DNA from: Chloroflexota bacterium | Lineage (GTDB): Bacteria; Chloroflexota; Anaerolineae; CG2-30-64-16 | Assembly (NCBI GenBank): GCA_026389845.1 | Contig: JAPLHB010000206.1 | Span: 1 to 64,000 of the forward strand | Length of the DNA stretch: 64,000 bases | Reading direction: 5' to 3' | Shown here: in pieces, positions 28,593 to 38,400 of the stretch | How the letters are laid out: every line of letters begins with the position of its first letter | Numbering within the stretch: position 1 is the stretch's first letter | The notes under the pieces: generated by a model | Seen by the model: only the letters and a program-made list of their open reading frames with translations | Databases searched by the model: none | What the model was told of the DNA's origin: nothing | Program-made: the position numbers and the translations under genes

Positions 28593-29369
28593 TCATGCCG
28601 TCTGGTTGTTGGTTTCGAGGCTGCCCGTCCGGGCGAGACGAGTCAGCCGATCAATCAGCTCATCGAACGTCAGTTCACCCTTCATAAACTGGCCTGCGAC
28701 GGTGCCCCGGTCGATCACCACAATGCGGTCTGCGACGGGATACACGTGGACGATGTTGTGATCAATAAAAATAGCGGACTTGCCCGCTTGCTTGATACCG
28801 GCGACAAAATCCAGGCATTTCTTAGTCTCGCTAATTGACAGGCCCATCGTCGGTTCGTCGAGAATAATCAGCTCGGCCTCGAAATAGAGCGCCCGTGTGA
28901 TCGCAACGCCCTGGCGCTCGCCGCCGGAAAAAGTCCCGACGGTTGACTCGGGCGTGACCGCCGACGAGGTAAAGCCCATGGCGGTATTCATCAGCTTTTG
29001 GGTTTCGTTTCTCATCGCGTTGATGTCGAGCAGCCCCCAACGGTTGGAAAGCTCACGGCCCATAAAGATATTGCGCCATAAGGATTGCAGGTCGGCCAAG
29101 GCTCTTTCCTGATAGACGACCTCAACGCCCAGATCGCGCGCCCTGGCGACGGACAGGTGATCGACCTTTTTATTCTTCCAATAGATTTCGCCGCCGGGAT
29201 CCGGTTGGTGGTAGCCCGTAATGATCTTAACCAGGGTGGACTTGCCCGCGCCGTTGTCGCCGAGCAAACCAACGATTTCATTGGCGCCGACTTCAAAGTT
29301 CACGTGGTGCAGCGCCGCGACCTCGCCGAATGTCTTGGAGACATTTTTCAGTTGGAGCACATAGTCCAT
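28593..29369 (-). CDS. Sugar ABC transporter ATP-binding protein (single domain)
   Basis: 258 residues, one nucleotide-binding domain: Walker A GDNGAGKST, signature FSGGERQGV, Walker B LIILDEPTMGLS and the H-loop IFIDHNIVHV. CUT2 ATPases such as RbsA are usually about 500 residues with two fused domains, so this is the short FrcA-like type. The ATG at 29369 is chosen over a TTG at 29372 because a GGAGGT lies 4 nt ahead. It energises the permease encoded next. Confidence 0.9.
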   Translation of the reverse strand: MDYVLQLKNVSKTFGEVAALHHVNFEVGANEIVGLLGDNGAGKSTLVKIITGYHQPDPGGEIYWKNKKVDHLSVARARDLGVEVVYQERALADLQSLWRNIFMGRELSNRWGLLDINAMRNETQKLMNTAMGFTSSAVTPESTVGTFSGGERQGVAITRALYFEAELIILDEPTMGLSISETKKCLDFVAGIKQAGKSAIFIDHNIVHVYPVADRIVVIDRGTVAGQFMKGELTFDELIDRLTRLARTGSLETNNQTA

Positions 29370-29387
29370 CAAACCACCTCCTGATTC

Positions 29388-29469
29388 TATGCGGCGCGGG
29401 GCGCAGTGCCCCGCGCCGCATACGTGCGATTTGAGACCTTTGAGGTCTCGCGAAGCGCCTCGAAGGTCT
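29388..29469. promoter_or_regulatory. Two stem-loops between binding-protein and ATPase genes
   Basis: A perfect 15-bp GC-rich stem (TATGCGGCGCGGGGC, loop GCAGT) at 29388-29422 and an imperfect AGACCT-type palindrome at 29434-29469 fill the gap. Such structures often stabilise the binding-protein mRNA end and lower expression of the downstream membrane genes; that role is inferred from position. Confidence 0.6.
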
Positions 29470-29475
29470 AGCTAG

Positions 29476-30504
29476 TTACCGGATATTCTTCTCTGCCAGC
29501 GGCGCGACAAAGTCAACGTTGCTCTTGTCCACAAAGCCCGCGCCGGTATTGATGGCCAGGCCAGAGAAGCCATAGACCTTGGTCAAGCAGATTTGCAGGA
29601 TCGGCAGATAGCCCTGCAGCCATTCCTGCTGATCAATCACGAGGCCCGTAAAGCCGCCCTTGATCGCCGCGATGGTCGCGGGCGAGAGGTCGAAGCCTGC
29701 GATCGCGATATCGCCCGCTTTCTTGCCAGCGGCCTTGAGATAGGTCTCGGCCGTCGCGGTCAGGCCGCCGTGATCGGTCACGACCAGCTTGACATCCGGG
29801 TGCGAGGAAACATAGGCGCTGAAGGTCGGCGCGCCCGCGACGGGGTCTTTGTTCGTCGCCGCATCAATCTCGATGTAGTCCACCGTCAAGCCGGCTTCTT
29901 TCAGAGCTTCAACCACGCCCTTGGTCCTTTCGCCACGGGTCGGTTGCGAGAGCAGACCCCAGACCATGGCGCGATCGCCCGCCTTGAGACCAAAGACTTT
30001 GACGGCTTGAACGCCCAGGGCATGGCCCGCCGGGTAGTTCGAAGCGCCGACATAGCCAAAGCCATTGGCGCCATACTTGGCTTGCACCTTGGGCAGCTCG
30101 GAGTTCTGGCTGGTGACGATGATGCCCTTGCTGACCGCGTCGTCAATCAACGGGTCGAATGCCTCGTCGCCAGGATGGCCCATCACTGCAATGCCGTCCG
30201 GCTTGGTCGCCGCGGATTCGCGGAACTGTTGGATCATCTTCTGCGGATCCCAGTCGGACCAGACGTAGTTCACCTTCGGGCCAAGATCGGCTTCGGCCTG
30301 CTTGGCGCCGTTGTAGACGTTCACCGCAAAGACGCCGCCCTGCGGGCCGCCGGGGAAGAAGACGATTGTGACGTTGGAGCACCACTTCCCGGCCGAAGAG
30401 GCGGCTGGGGCAGCGGCCGGAGCTGGCGCAGGGGCCGGTGCAACGCACGCCGTCATCATCATCGCAACGATGAACAGCACGGTCAGAATAGTTCGAGCAC
30501 GCAT
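29476..30504 (-). CDS. Sugar ABC transporter substrate-binding lipoprotein
   Basis: 342 residues. A lipoprotein signal (MRARTILTVLFIVAMMMTAC, Cys20 in the lipobox) is followed by an Ala/Pro linker and a periplasmic-binding-protein-like domain of the RbsB class (VTIVFFPGGPQGGVFAVNVYNGAKQAEADLG, PDGIAVMGHPGDEAFDPLIDDAVSKGI, ITSQNSELP-like hinge, GDIAIAGFDLSPATIAAIKGG). It would capture the operon's sugar outside the membrane. The start follows AAAGGAGGAACC. The LacI-type regulator gene lies 109 bp upstream on the same strand. Confidence 0.92.
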   Translation of the reverse strand: MRARTILTVLFIVAMMMTACVAPAPAPAPAAAPAASSAGKWCSNVTIVFFPGGPQGGVFAVNVYNGAKQAEADLGPKVNYVWSDWDPQKMIQQFRESAATKPDGIAVMGHPGDEAFDPLIDDAVSKGIIVTSQNSELPKVQAKYGANGFGYVGASNYPAGHALGVQAVKVFGLKAGDRAMVWGLLSQPTRGERTKGVVEALKEAGLTVDYIEIDAATNKDPVAGAPTFSAYVSSHPDVKLVVTDHGGLTATAETYLKAAGKKAGDIAIAGFDLSPATIAAIKGGFTGLVIDQQEWLQGYLPILQICLTKVYGFSGLAINTGAGFVDKSNVDFVAPLAEKNIR

Positions 30505-30613
30505 GATTGGTTCCTCCTTTGGATTCGGGTTGGTTCCTGCATCGGACCGATCGAAAGCCGTGTTACCGTTCTCACATTTCCGGCCACCACCTCCCTTCAA
30601 GTCAGAAGAGCCT

Positions 30614-31627
30614 TCATCTGGAGCTTTCGCGAATCATCAGCTCCGGCGACAGCAACGTGTTCAAAGGGCCAGCGACGGCGTAACCGTCGTGCTCCGCCTC
30701 GATCATCGTATGCAACTTCCGCACCGCGGCGCGGCCCACCTCAATCATCCCTTGATAGACGGTCGTCAACGGGGGCTGAAAGTAGGCTGCTTCCGGGATA
30801 TTGTCATAGCCAACGACCGCCAAATCCTCTGGCACGCGGCGCCCGGCGGCATGAGCAGCCCGTAGCGCGCCCAGGGCCATCTGATCGTTGCAGGCGAAGA
30901 CCGCATCAATGTCCGGGCGGAGGGTCAGTAGCCGCCGCAAGCCCTGCTCGCCGCTCGCCGCCGACCAGTTGCCCTCCACCTGTAAGGAGTCGTCGGTCGG
31001 CAGCCCGATCTGCCGCATCGTCTCTACCCACGCGTCGCATCGCTCCCGCGCCTCCCACCAGTGCAGCGGTCCGGTGATGACACCGATGGTCCGCCGTCCC
31101 GTGTCCGCGAGGTGCCGCACTGCCTGCGTCGCGCCGCCGCGGTTATCGGCCGCCACTACTGTCAGGCCGGGACGCGGGGCCATGCTGAGGAAGACCATCG
31201 GCGGCAGGTGTTCGAGCCGCTCCGGCGTGATCCACTTCCGGTTGTCGCTGACCTCGGGCACGGCCCAGATGATCCCGTCCACGCGGCGGCCCAACAATGC
31301 GGACAGGGCCATCTCCACGGGGCTGTCGGGCTGGTAAAGCAAACTCAGCATCAGGAAGTAACCTAGATCATGCGATTCCTGCTCGATGCCGACGACGGTT
31401 TGAGAAGGTCCGAAGTATTCCAGCCCAGTGGCGACCACGGCAATCGTTTCACTGCGCCGGTTGATGAGGCTGCGGGCCAAAATGTTGGGGTGGTAGCCTA
31501 GCTCTTCGACCGCACTGAGAACACGCGATCGGGTCAGCTCGGAGACGCGGCGCTTACCGGTCAGCACGTTGGAAATCGTGCCCGGCGAAACCTGCGCGCG
31601 CTTGGCAACATCTTTGATGGTGATCAT
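30614..31627 (-). CDS. LacI-family transcriptional regulator
   Basis: 337 residues. The N-terminal helix-turn-helix is typical ([23 protein letters not shown], hinge [10 protein letters not shown], residues 1-55), followed by a sugar-binding core with [34 protein letters not shown] and [22 protein letters not shown]. It heads the minus-strand sugar operon and has its own promoter, so it probably autoregulates and controls the transporter and catabolic genes. An operator could not be assigned with confidence in the 109-bp gap downstream. Confidence 0.92.
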   Translation of the reverse strand: MITIKDVAKRAQVSPGTISNVLTGKRRVSELTRSRVLSAVEELGYHPNILARSLINRRSETIAVVATGLEYFGPSQTVVGIEQESHDLGYFLMLSLLYQPDSPVEMALSALLGRRVDGIIWAVPEVSDNRKWITPERLEHLPPMVFLSMAPRPGLTVVAADNRGGATQAVRHLADTGRRTIGVITGPLHWWEARERCDAWVETMRQIGLPTDDSLQVEGNWSAASGEQGLRRLLTLRPDIDAVFACNDQMALGALRAAHAAGRRVPEDLAVVGYDNIPEAAYFQPPLTTVYQGMIEVGRAAVRKLHTMIEAEHDGYAVAGPLNTLLSPELMIRESSR

Positions 31628-31690
31628 GCCGTCATTGGCCCTTGAAGCGCGGAGAATTGTTGGCGCGAGAAGCTCCAGAACTGTAGGTCA

Positions 31691-31719
31691 GTATACCAAA
31701 AAGGTTTTAATTTGTCAAT
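31691..31719 (-). promoter_or_regulatory. Sigma70-type promoter for the LacI-led sugar operon
   Basis: On the minus strand: TTGACA (31719-31714), 17-bp spacer, TATACT (31696-31691). The AT-rich stretch stands out in this GC-rich window. The LacI gene starts about 60 nt downstream. A TATAAT at 31767 on the plus strand may serve the divergent kinase gene, but no good -35 box accompanies it. Confidence 0.82.
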
Positions 31720-31795
31720 ACGCAATTTAACCCCTTCGATCACGCCGCACCACCGGACATCGGGTGTATAATGGTAGTGGAGGCATGAGAGCGCT

Positions 31796-34174
31796 ATGAA
31801 TCACCCCATCCACATACTCCACAAGAAACACCTCGTCCGCCTGCCGGCTGCCGTGCGGTCGGCCCTGAAACAAGCCCAACAACGCCAGACGCCGCGCGCG
31901 GCCTCGGCCGCGCGCAAGTGCGCGGAGGAAGCGCTGCGCGAAGCGGAATCCCGTTATCGCACTATTGCCGATTTTACCTGGGATTGGGAATTTTTGTTGA
32001 ACCCCGAACGTCATTTCGTCTACGTCAGTCCATCCTGTGAAGGCATTACCGGTTATGCTCCTGGCGAGTTCCTTGGGTCTGATGATCTCTTTCAGAGGAT
32101 TGCCCATCCTGAGGATGCCGACAATCTGAACGCGGAAATCGAGCGAGCGTTTTCGCTGCAAATTCAAACGGGGTTTGATTTTCGGATTGTTTGCCGGGAT
32201 GGAACGATTCGTTGGGTCTCGATGGCATACCAACCGATCACCGATCCAACCGGAACCAGTCTTGGCGTTCGCGGCTCTATCCGCGATATCGCTGACCGCA
32301 AGCGCGTCGAGGAAGCGCTGCGCGAAAGCGAGTGCAGGTTCCGCAGCATTGTCGAGCAATCGGCAGATGGTATTGTCCTGGCAAACGAACAAGGAAACAT
32401 TGTCGAATGGAATGGCGCGCAAGAGCGGATTACCGGGCTGAAACGGTCTGAAGCGGTGGAGCATCCGGTGTGGGATGTTTTGTTCCAGACACTCTCCGAG
32501 GAACAGAAAACTCCGACCACCTTTGAGCATCTCAGAGCCAGCACGCTCGAATTCTTGAGAACAGGGCAGATGCCCTGGTTGAACCAGTTGCGCGAGACGG
32601 ATATCCAGCGCCCCGATGGAACACGCCGGAGCGTGCAAGCCTTGATGTTCCCCATCAAGATGGACAGGGGTTTTATGTCGGGCAGCATCTCTCGCGACAT
32701 CACCGAGCGCAAGCGGGCGGAGGAAGCGCTGCGCGAGAGCGAGGAGCGCTATCGCCTCATCGCCGAGCGCGTGGATGATATTGTCTGGCAGTTGGATTTG
32801 GGCTTGCATTTCGTCTACGTCAGCCCGGCGGTCAAGCGCGTGCTGGGATATACGCCACAGGAAACACGCGGGCTTTACGTGGTGGACCTCCTGGACGAAG
32901 ACGGCTTGGCCCAAATGCGGGAGATCCTCCAGAACCGGTTGAAGCGGGAAATGGATCTTAATATGCCGACTGAATACCGGATGCGTCACAAGGATGGGCG
33001 CTGGGTGGATGTCGAAGTGCTCTCTTCACCGCTATTTGATACTGAGGGACATCCCACTGGCTTCGTAGGCATCACCCGCGATATCGGTGTGCGCAAACGC
33101 GCGGAGGAAGCATTGCGGAAACATAAGGAGGAACTACAGACCATCTTGGATTCTGTTCCAGCGTTGATCTTCTACAAAGACTTGGATAATCGCATGGTGC
33201 GCGTGAATAGGTCTTGGGTCAAAACGTTTGGATGGGCAGAAGACAAAGTAGTAGGGAAAAGTCTTTCTGAGTTTTTCCCACAGAAGCAAGTGGATCAATT
33301 CTTCAGAGATGATTTGAAAGTTCTCACGTCGGGACAGCCAAAGAGAAATATTCTTGAGGTGATCGAGACAGGTCATGGCAAACGCTGGTTCACAACCGAC
33401 AAAATACCATACCGGGATGAACATGGTAATATAGTGGGCATCATAGGCTTTGCTGAAGACATTACCGAACGCAAGCGCGCGGAAGAGGAACGGGAAAGAT
33501 TGTTCCAAGAGGTGCAGCGCGCCCGCGCGCAACTGCAAGCCCTTTCTCGCCGCCTGGTCGAGGCGCAAGAAACCGAACGCCGGTTCATCGCGCGCGAGCT
33601 TCACGACGAGGTCGGTCAGATTCTCACCGGGCTGAAAATGCTACTGGAAACCAGCAGTCACTTGCCGGCGGACACCCTGTGCTCTCGTTTGAGCAACGCG
33701 CAATCGCTCGTGGAGCGACTGATGGAGCAGGTGCAAGGCATGTCGCTCGATCTGCGTCCGACGATGCTGGATGACCTGGGCTTGCTGCCCGCGCTCCTCT
33801 GGCTTACGAAACGCTTTGCCGACCAAACCGGCGTCCGCGTTCATCTTGAACATGCGGGGCTAGACCGACGCTTTGCGCCTGAAATCGAGACGGCGGTGTA
33901 CCGCATCACGCAAGAGGCGCTGACGAATGTTGCCCGCCACGCCGGTGTGAAAGAAGTGACCGCGCGTCTCTGGGTGACGCCAGATACTCTCGACGTCCAG
34001 GTCGAAGATCGCGGCCAGGGGTTTCACGTCGAAGCCGCGCAAGCTGCTCCCACTTCCAGCGGTCTCTCTGGAATGCGCGAGCGCGCCGTTGCGCTCGGCG
34101 GAGATTTGAGCATAGAATCCACTCCAGGCGTTGGCACGCGCGTTACTTTTCAAGTGCCTTTGAGCGGAGGATGA
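31796..34174 (+). CDS. Multi-PAS sensor histidine kinase, NarL/DegS type
   Basis: 792 residues, no membrane segments. Four PAS/PAC units are seen at about 40-170, 175-305, 310-435 and 440-560, each ending in the [11 protein letters not shown]-type linker. A HisKA_3 dimerisation domain follows with the phospho-acceptor in RRFIARELHDEVGQ (His603), and a HATPase domain ends at about 790 (ITQEALTNVARHAGVKEV, VEDRGQGF, GLSGMRERAVALGGDLSIES). It probably senses a soluble signal or redox state and phosphorylates the response regulator encoded 7 bp downstream. Confidence 0.92.
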   Translation: MNHPIHILHKKHLVRLPAAVRSALKQAQQRQTPRAASAARKCAEEALREAESRYRTIADFTWDWEFLLNPERHFVYVSPSCEGITGYAPGEFLGSDDLFQRIAHPEDADNLNAEIERAFSLQIQTGFDFRIVCRDGTIRWVSMAYQPITDPTGTSLGVRGSIRDIADRKRVEEALRESECRFRSIVEQSADGIVLANEQGNIVEWNGAQERITGLKRSEAVEHPVWDVLFQTLSEEQKTPTTFEHLRASTLEFLRTGQMPWLNQLRETDIQRPDGTRRSVQALMFPIKMDRGFMSGSISRDITERKRAEEALRESEERYRLIAERVDDIVWQLDLGLHFVYVSPAVKRVLGYTPQETRGLYVVDLLDEDGLAQMREILQNRLKREMDLNMPTEYRMRHKDGRWVDVEVLSSPLFDTEGHPTGFVGITRDIGVRKRAEEALRKHKEELQTILDSVPALIFYKDLDNRMVRVNRSWVKTFGWAEDKVVGKSLSEFFPQKQVDQFFRDDLKVLTSGQPKRNILEVIETGHGKRWFTTDKIPYRDEHGNIVGIIGFAEDITERKRAEEERERLFQEVQRARAQLQALSRRLVEAQETERRFIARELHDEVGQILTGLKMLLETSSHLPADTLCSRLSNAQSLVERLMEQVQGMSLDLRPTMLDDLGLLPALLWLTKRFADQTGVRVHLEHAGLDRRFAPEIETAVYRITQEALTNVARHAGVKEVTARLWVTPDTLDVQVEDRGQGFHVEAAQAAPTSSGLSGMRERAVALGGDLSIESTPGVGTRVTFQVPLSGG

Positions 34175-34181
34175 AGGAGAG

Positions 34182-34832
34182 GTGAAAGTGAAAATTGTGT
34201 TAGCAGACGATCACCCCATCGTCCGACAGGGCTTGCGCGCTTTGCTGGAAGCCGAGACAGATTTCCAAGTGATCGGCGAAGCCGGAGATGGACTCGAAGC
34301 GGTTGCGCTGGTCGAGCGCGTCGAGCCCGACGTGTTGGTGCTCGACTTGATGATGCCGGGGCTTGCCGGCCTGGAAGTCGCGCGGCAAACCAGGCAACAT
34401 TCGCCGCAGACGCGCGTCGTGATTCTCTCGATGCACGCCGACGAGAGCTACGTTCTGGAAGCATTGACCGCCGGCGCGAGCGCGTACGTTCTCAAAAGGT
34501 CTACCACCGGCGATCTGGTGAAGGCGATTCGGGATGCAATCGCCGGTCGGCGGTTCCTCAGCCCGCCGCTTTCCGATCGTCTGATTGACACCTACGTCGA
34601 AAAGGCAAAGGGCGAGCCACTGGATTCCTACAACACTCTCACCACGCGCGAGCGCGAGGTCCTGCAACTCGTCGCCGAAGGTCACACGAACGTCGCAATC
34701 GCCACGCGTCTGTTCATCAGCCCCCGCACGGTGGAAATGCACCGCGCCAGTCTCATGCACAAACTCGGTCTCCAAAACCAGGTCGAGCTGGTGCGTTACG
34801 CCTTGCAGCGAGGAATCCTGGCGAAAGAATAA
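34182..34832 (+). CDS. NarL/FixJ-family response regulator
   Basis: 216 residues starting with GTG (a second GTG two codons on is also possible). The receiver domain has the acidic pair ADDH near residue 8, the phosphorylation site Asp55 (VLVLDLMMPG) and Lys near residue 106 (YVLKRS). The C-terminal LuxR-type helix-turn-helix runs from LTTREREVLQLVAEGHTN to VEMHRASLMHKLGL. Directly downstream of the HisKA_3 kinase, its cognate partner. Confidence 0.94.
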   Translation: MKVKIVLADDHPIVRQGLRALLEAETDFQVIGEAGDGLEAVALVERVEPDVLVLDLMMPGLAGLEVARQTRQHSPQTRVVILSMHADESYVLEALTAGASAYVLKRSTTGDLVKAIRDAIAGRRFLSPPLSDRLIDTYVEKAKGEPLDSYNTLTTREREVLQLVAEGHTNVAIATRLFISPRTVEMHRASLMHKLGLQNQVELVRYALQRGILAKE

Positions 34833-34834
34833 CA

Positions 34835-34869
34835 CAGACCTGACAGGTCTCGGAGACCTGTCAGGTCTG
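34835..34869. repeat. AGACCT-type palindrome
   Basis: Arms of 16-17 bp (CAGACCTGACAGGTCTC and complement) 2 bp after the regulator stop; the arms are themselves palindromic around TGACA. Same family as 13263 and 18987. Confidence 0.7.
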
Positions 34870-34879
34870 GACTGCGCCG

Positions 34880-34906
34880 CCCCGTATCCGAAATACGGGG
34901 TTTTTT
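34880..34906 (+). terminator. Rho-independent terminator
   Basis: CCCCGTAT, loop CCGAA, ATACGGGG, then TTTTTT. An 8-bp GC-rich stem plus U-run closing the kinase-regulator operon. Confidence 0.9.
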
Positions 34907-35009
34907 GTTGTCCCAATACCGTAGAGATACGTATAGTCACTCTCGCACAAAGATGATAAACTACATGGGCGGCTTGCCATGCCGAAAGAATGAGATTATG
35001 GAGATGATT

Positions 35010-35432
35010 ATGCCCACGCGCCCTCTTCGCGTCCTGTTGGTGGACGACAATGAGACTTTTCTGGAGATTCTTACGCGCTTTCTGCTGGAGAACCACGGCG
35101 GGGAATTTGTCGTCGTCGGGACAGCCGGGGGAAACGCGGCGGCTTTGGCTCAGGCCAAGGCTTTACAGCCCCAAGTCATTCTCCTCGATTTTGACCTGCC
35201 CGCGGGACAAGGGTTGGCGCTCATTCGCGACTTACGGAGTGTGTTGCCTCAGGTCAGCATCGTTGCGATGACATTGCAGGCCCCTGTCGTCTATGATTAC
35301 TGTCGGCGGGTAGCGCTAACCGATGGGGCAGATGATCTCATTCTCAAGAATGTTCTAATTACGGAACTACTGCCATGTGTTCAGCGAGCAGTACAGGCAA
35401 GGCAACCGCCAAATGACGTACCAGTAACGTGA
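35010..35432 (+). CDS. Stand-alone response regulator receiver
   Basis: 140 residues consisting of one receiver domain: acidic pair LVDDNE (12-13), phosphorylation site Asp60 (VILLDFDLPAGQG), conserved Thr in AMTLQAP and Lys in LILKN. No output domain. The start at 35010 has GGAG 6 nt upstream; an in-frame ATG at 34998 would add four residues. It precedes the giant kinase gene by 36 bp and may be its phospho-target or a phosphate sink. Confidence 0.85.
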   Translation: MPTRPLRVLLVDDNETFLEILTRFLLENHGGEFVVVGTAGGNAAALAQAKALQPQVILLDFDLPAGQGLALIRDLRSVLPQVSIVAMTLQAPVVYDYCRRVALTDGADDLILKNVLITELLPCVQRAVQARQPPNDVPVT

Positions 35433-35468
35433 ACTGTGAACTCGTGTTGTCTGACCAGGGAGGAATAA

Positions 35469-38400
35469 ATGCGAACACCAAACGCATTTCGCATGCGACC
35501 CAGATTCGGATTGGCGCTGCGCCTCAGCGGACTGATCGTCCTCGTGGCGCTGATCGCCGGCGGATCGGTCGGCGCAGCATTGATCGAGAACAGTCGCACC
35601 GTACTGCGCGAGCATGTTCTTGAGAGCAACCTCGCCGCTGCCGATCTGGCGGCCCAATTCGCGGCGAATTACGTCGAGGGCGCGGAGACGAATGTTCACT
35701 TGTTCGCGGCACGTCCCCTTTTCATTCGCGCCGTGCTAGAAAACGACCCGGCAGAAGCGGAAATGCATCTCGCGCAGTTCCAGGAAATTGACGCGCGCTT
35801 CGATAGTGTTGCCATCTACGATGCCAAAGGAATCGGCTGGGCGAGCGGACTAAAGGATAAGTGGCAGAATCGCGGCGGCACGGTTGCCGACCGCGAGTGG
35901 TTTCAGCAGACGCTGGCGACCCAAAAGCCATACCTGGGAATCCCAGTTCTCTCGCGCGGAACCGGACGACCAGTCGTAACCTACGCTGTTCCTTTGTTCG
36001 ACGACAAAGGCGAGCTGCGCGCCGTGCTCGTCGGGGGCATTTCGCTCGCCGCGCTTTCCGACGCGATCACCGGCATCCGCGTGAGTTCTTCTGCCCGCGC
36101 GAGTTTGATGGACTCGCGCCAGGGCGGCATCATCTTGGCGCACCCTGACCAGACCCGCATCTTAACGCCCGTTTCGGGACAGAATGCGGCAGCACTGCGC
36201 GCGATAGCCGGCGAACGTGGAACGCTGGAGACCCGCAGCAGCAGCGGCGAGTTGGATCTGGCGGCGTTCGCCCCGGTGCCGCGGCTGCCCTGGGCGGTTA
36301 TGATCCTGGAGCCCGCCGAAGCCGCCTTTGCCCCAGTCAACGCACTGACTCAACGCGCGCTGTTGCTGATTGGCATCACACTCGTAGTTGCCATAGTGCT
36401 GGGAGTATTGCTGGCGCGCACGACCACCGCGCCGGTGCAGCAACTGGTCAAGGGCGCGGAGGAAATCGGCAAGGGCAATCTGGACTACCAGATCAAAGTC
36501 AGAAGCAGCGACGAGATCGGTCAGTTAGCCAGCGCGTTCAACGCGATGGCGGCAAACTTGCACGCGTCGTTGGGCGAGACCGCGCGGCTGTACCAGGAGA
36601 CGCGCGCGTGGGCGGCTGAACTGGAGCAGCGCGTCACGGAACGGACTGGCGCGCTGCGCGAAAGCGAAGCGCGTTTCTCCACCGTTTTTCACACCAGTCC
36701 CATCGGGATAAGTATCACCCGCTTAGCCGATGGGCAATACATTGACGTCAATGAGGCATTCTTGAGTTTTTTTGGCTATACGCGCGAGGAGGCGCTTAGC
36801 CACACCTCGCTCCGATTGCAGACGTGGGCTTTCCCTGAGGCTCGAGACAGGGTGGTCAAGATGTTGCGCGAGCAGGGTCGGGCACGAAATATAGAGGCAC
36901 AATACCGTAGAAAGTCGGGGGAAATCTGGACAGGGCTTTTCTCGGCAGCGGTGATGGACGTAGCCGGTGAACTACATATCCTGGTGCTGTTGCAGGATAT
37001 CACCGAGCGCAAGCAGGCAGAGGAACGAATCCAATACCTGAATGCCGCGCTGCACGCGATCCGAAATGTCAATCAATTGATCACGAAGGAGAAAGACCGA
37101 GGCAGACTTCTCGATAGTGCGTGCCGAGTTCTCACGGAAAGCCGGGGCTATCTCAGCGCATGGGTCGCGCTGATTGACGCAGAGGGCGCGCTGCAGGCGA
37201 CGTTCGAGTCCGGGCTTGGGAACGCGTTCTTGCCATTGGTCGAGCAGATGAAGCAAGGGCAACTTCCCGACTGCGCCCGGCGTGCGCTGAGCGAGCCAGG
37301 AGGCGTGGTCGTCATTAACCCACCTTCCGACTGCGGGGAGTGTCCCCTGACGCGCTATTATCCTGAGAGGGGCGGCATGTCTGCTTGCCTGGCATACGAA
37401 GGCAAGGTGTACGGTCTGCTCACCGTCTCCATCCCCACGACGGCGCTTGGTAAGGAAGAACAAGCCCTTTTCCACGAACTCGCCGGCGACCTTTCGTTTG
37501 CCCTGCATGTCATCGAGGTCGAGCAAGTGCAGAGGCAGGCGGAGGAGGCGCTCCGCGAGAGCGAGGAGCGCTACCGCACCACGCTTTACAGTATTGGCGA
37601 TAGCGTCATTACCACGGATACCGAAGGCCGCGTTTGGCAGATGAACCCGGCCGCCGAAAAGATCACCGGTTGGCGCGAGGCCGAGGCAAAGGGAAAGCCC
37701 ATCGGCGACGTATTCTGCATCGTCAACGAAGACACGCGCCGGGAGGTCGAGAACCCGGTGGAGCGCGTACTGCGGGAGGGTATGGTGATAGGGTTAGCCA
37801 ATCACACCCTGCTCATCGCCCGTGACGGCGCCGAGTATCCCATCGCCGACAGCGGCGCGCCCATTCGCAACTTGCAGGGAGAAATCACGGGAGTGGTGCT
37901 GGTATTCCGCGACCAGACGGCTGAAAGAGCCGCCGAGAAAACCCTGCGCGAAAGCGAGCGCAAGTTCCGCGAAACCGTAACATCCCTGGACGAGGGATAT
38001 TACAGCGTCACTCCGGATGGGTTGTTACTTGAACACAACCCGGCATACAATCGGATTCTCGGCTTTGACATCGCCCAGGATTTGAAAGGACAAAAAACAC
38101 CTGACTTTTGGCAGAATCCGGATGACAGAAAGCAATATCTAAACGCGTTGATGACCCAGGGATTCATAAGGAACTACCAGGTGAATGCGAAGAAAACTAG
38201 CGGTGAAAAGATGGCCGTTTTGTTGAATTCCCATCTGGTCAAAGACGAACAGGGCAGGCTGGTGAGAATTGAAGGGACTTTCACAGATTTCACTGAGCGC
38301 AGGAGGATAGAAGAGGCTTTGGAAGCAAGCGAAGCCAAGTACCGGGCGCTCTTCGAGAACGCACAGGTAGGCATGTACCGGTCAAAACTGGATGGTTCTG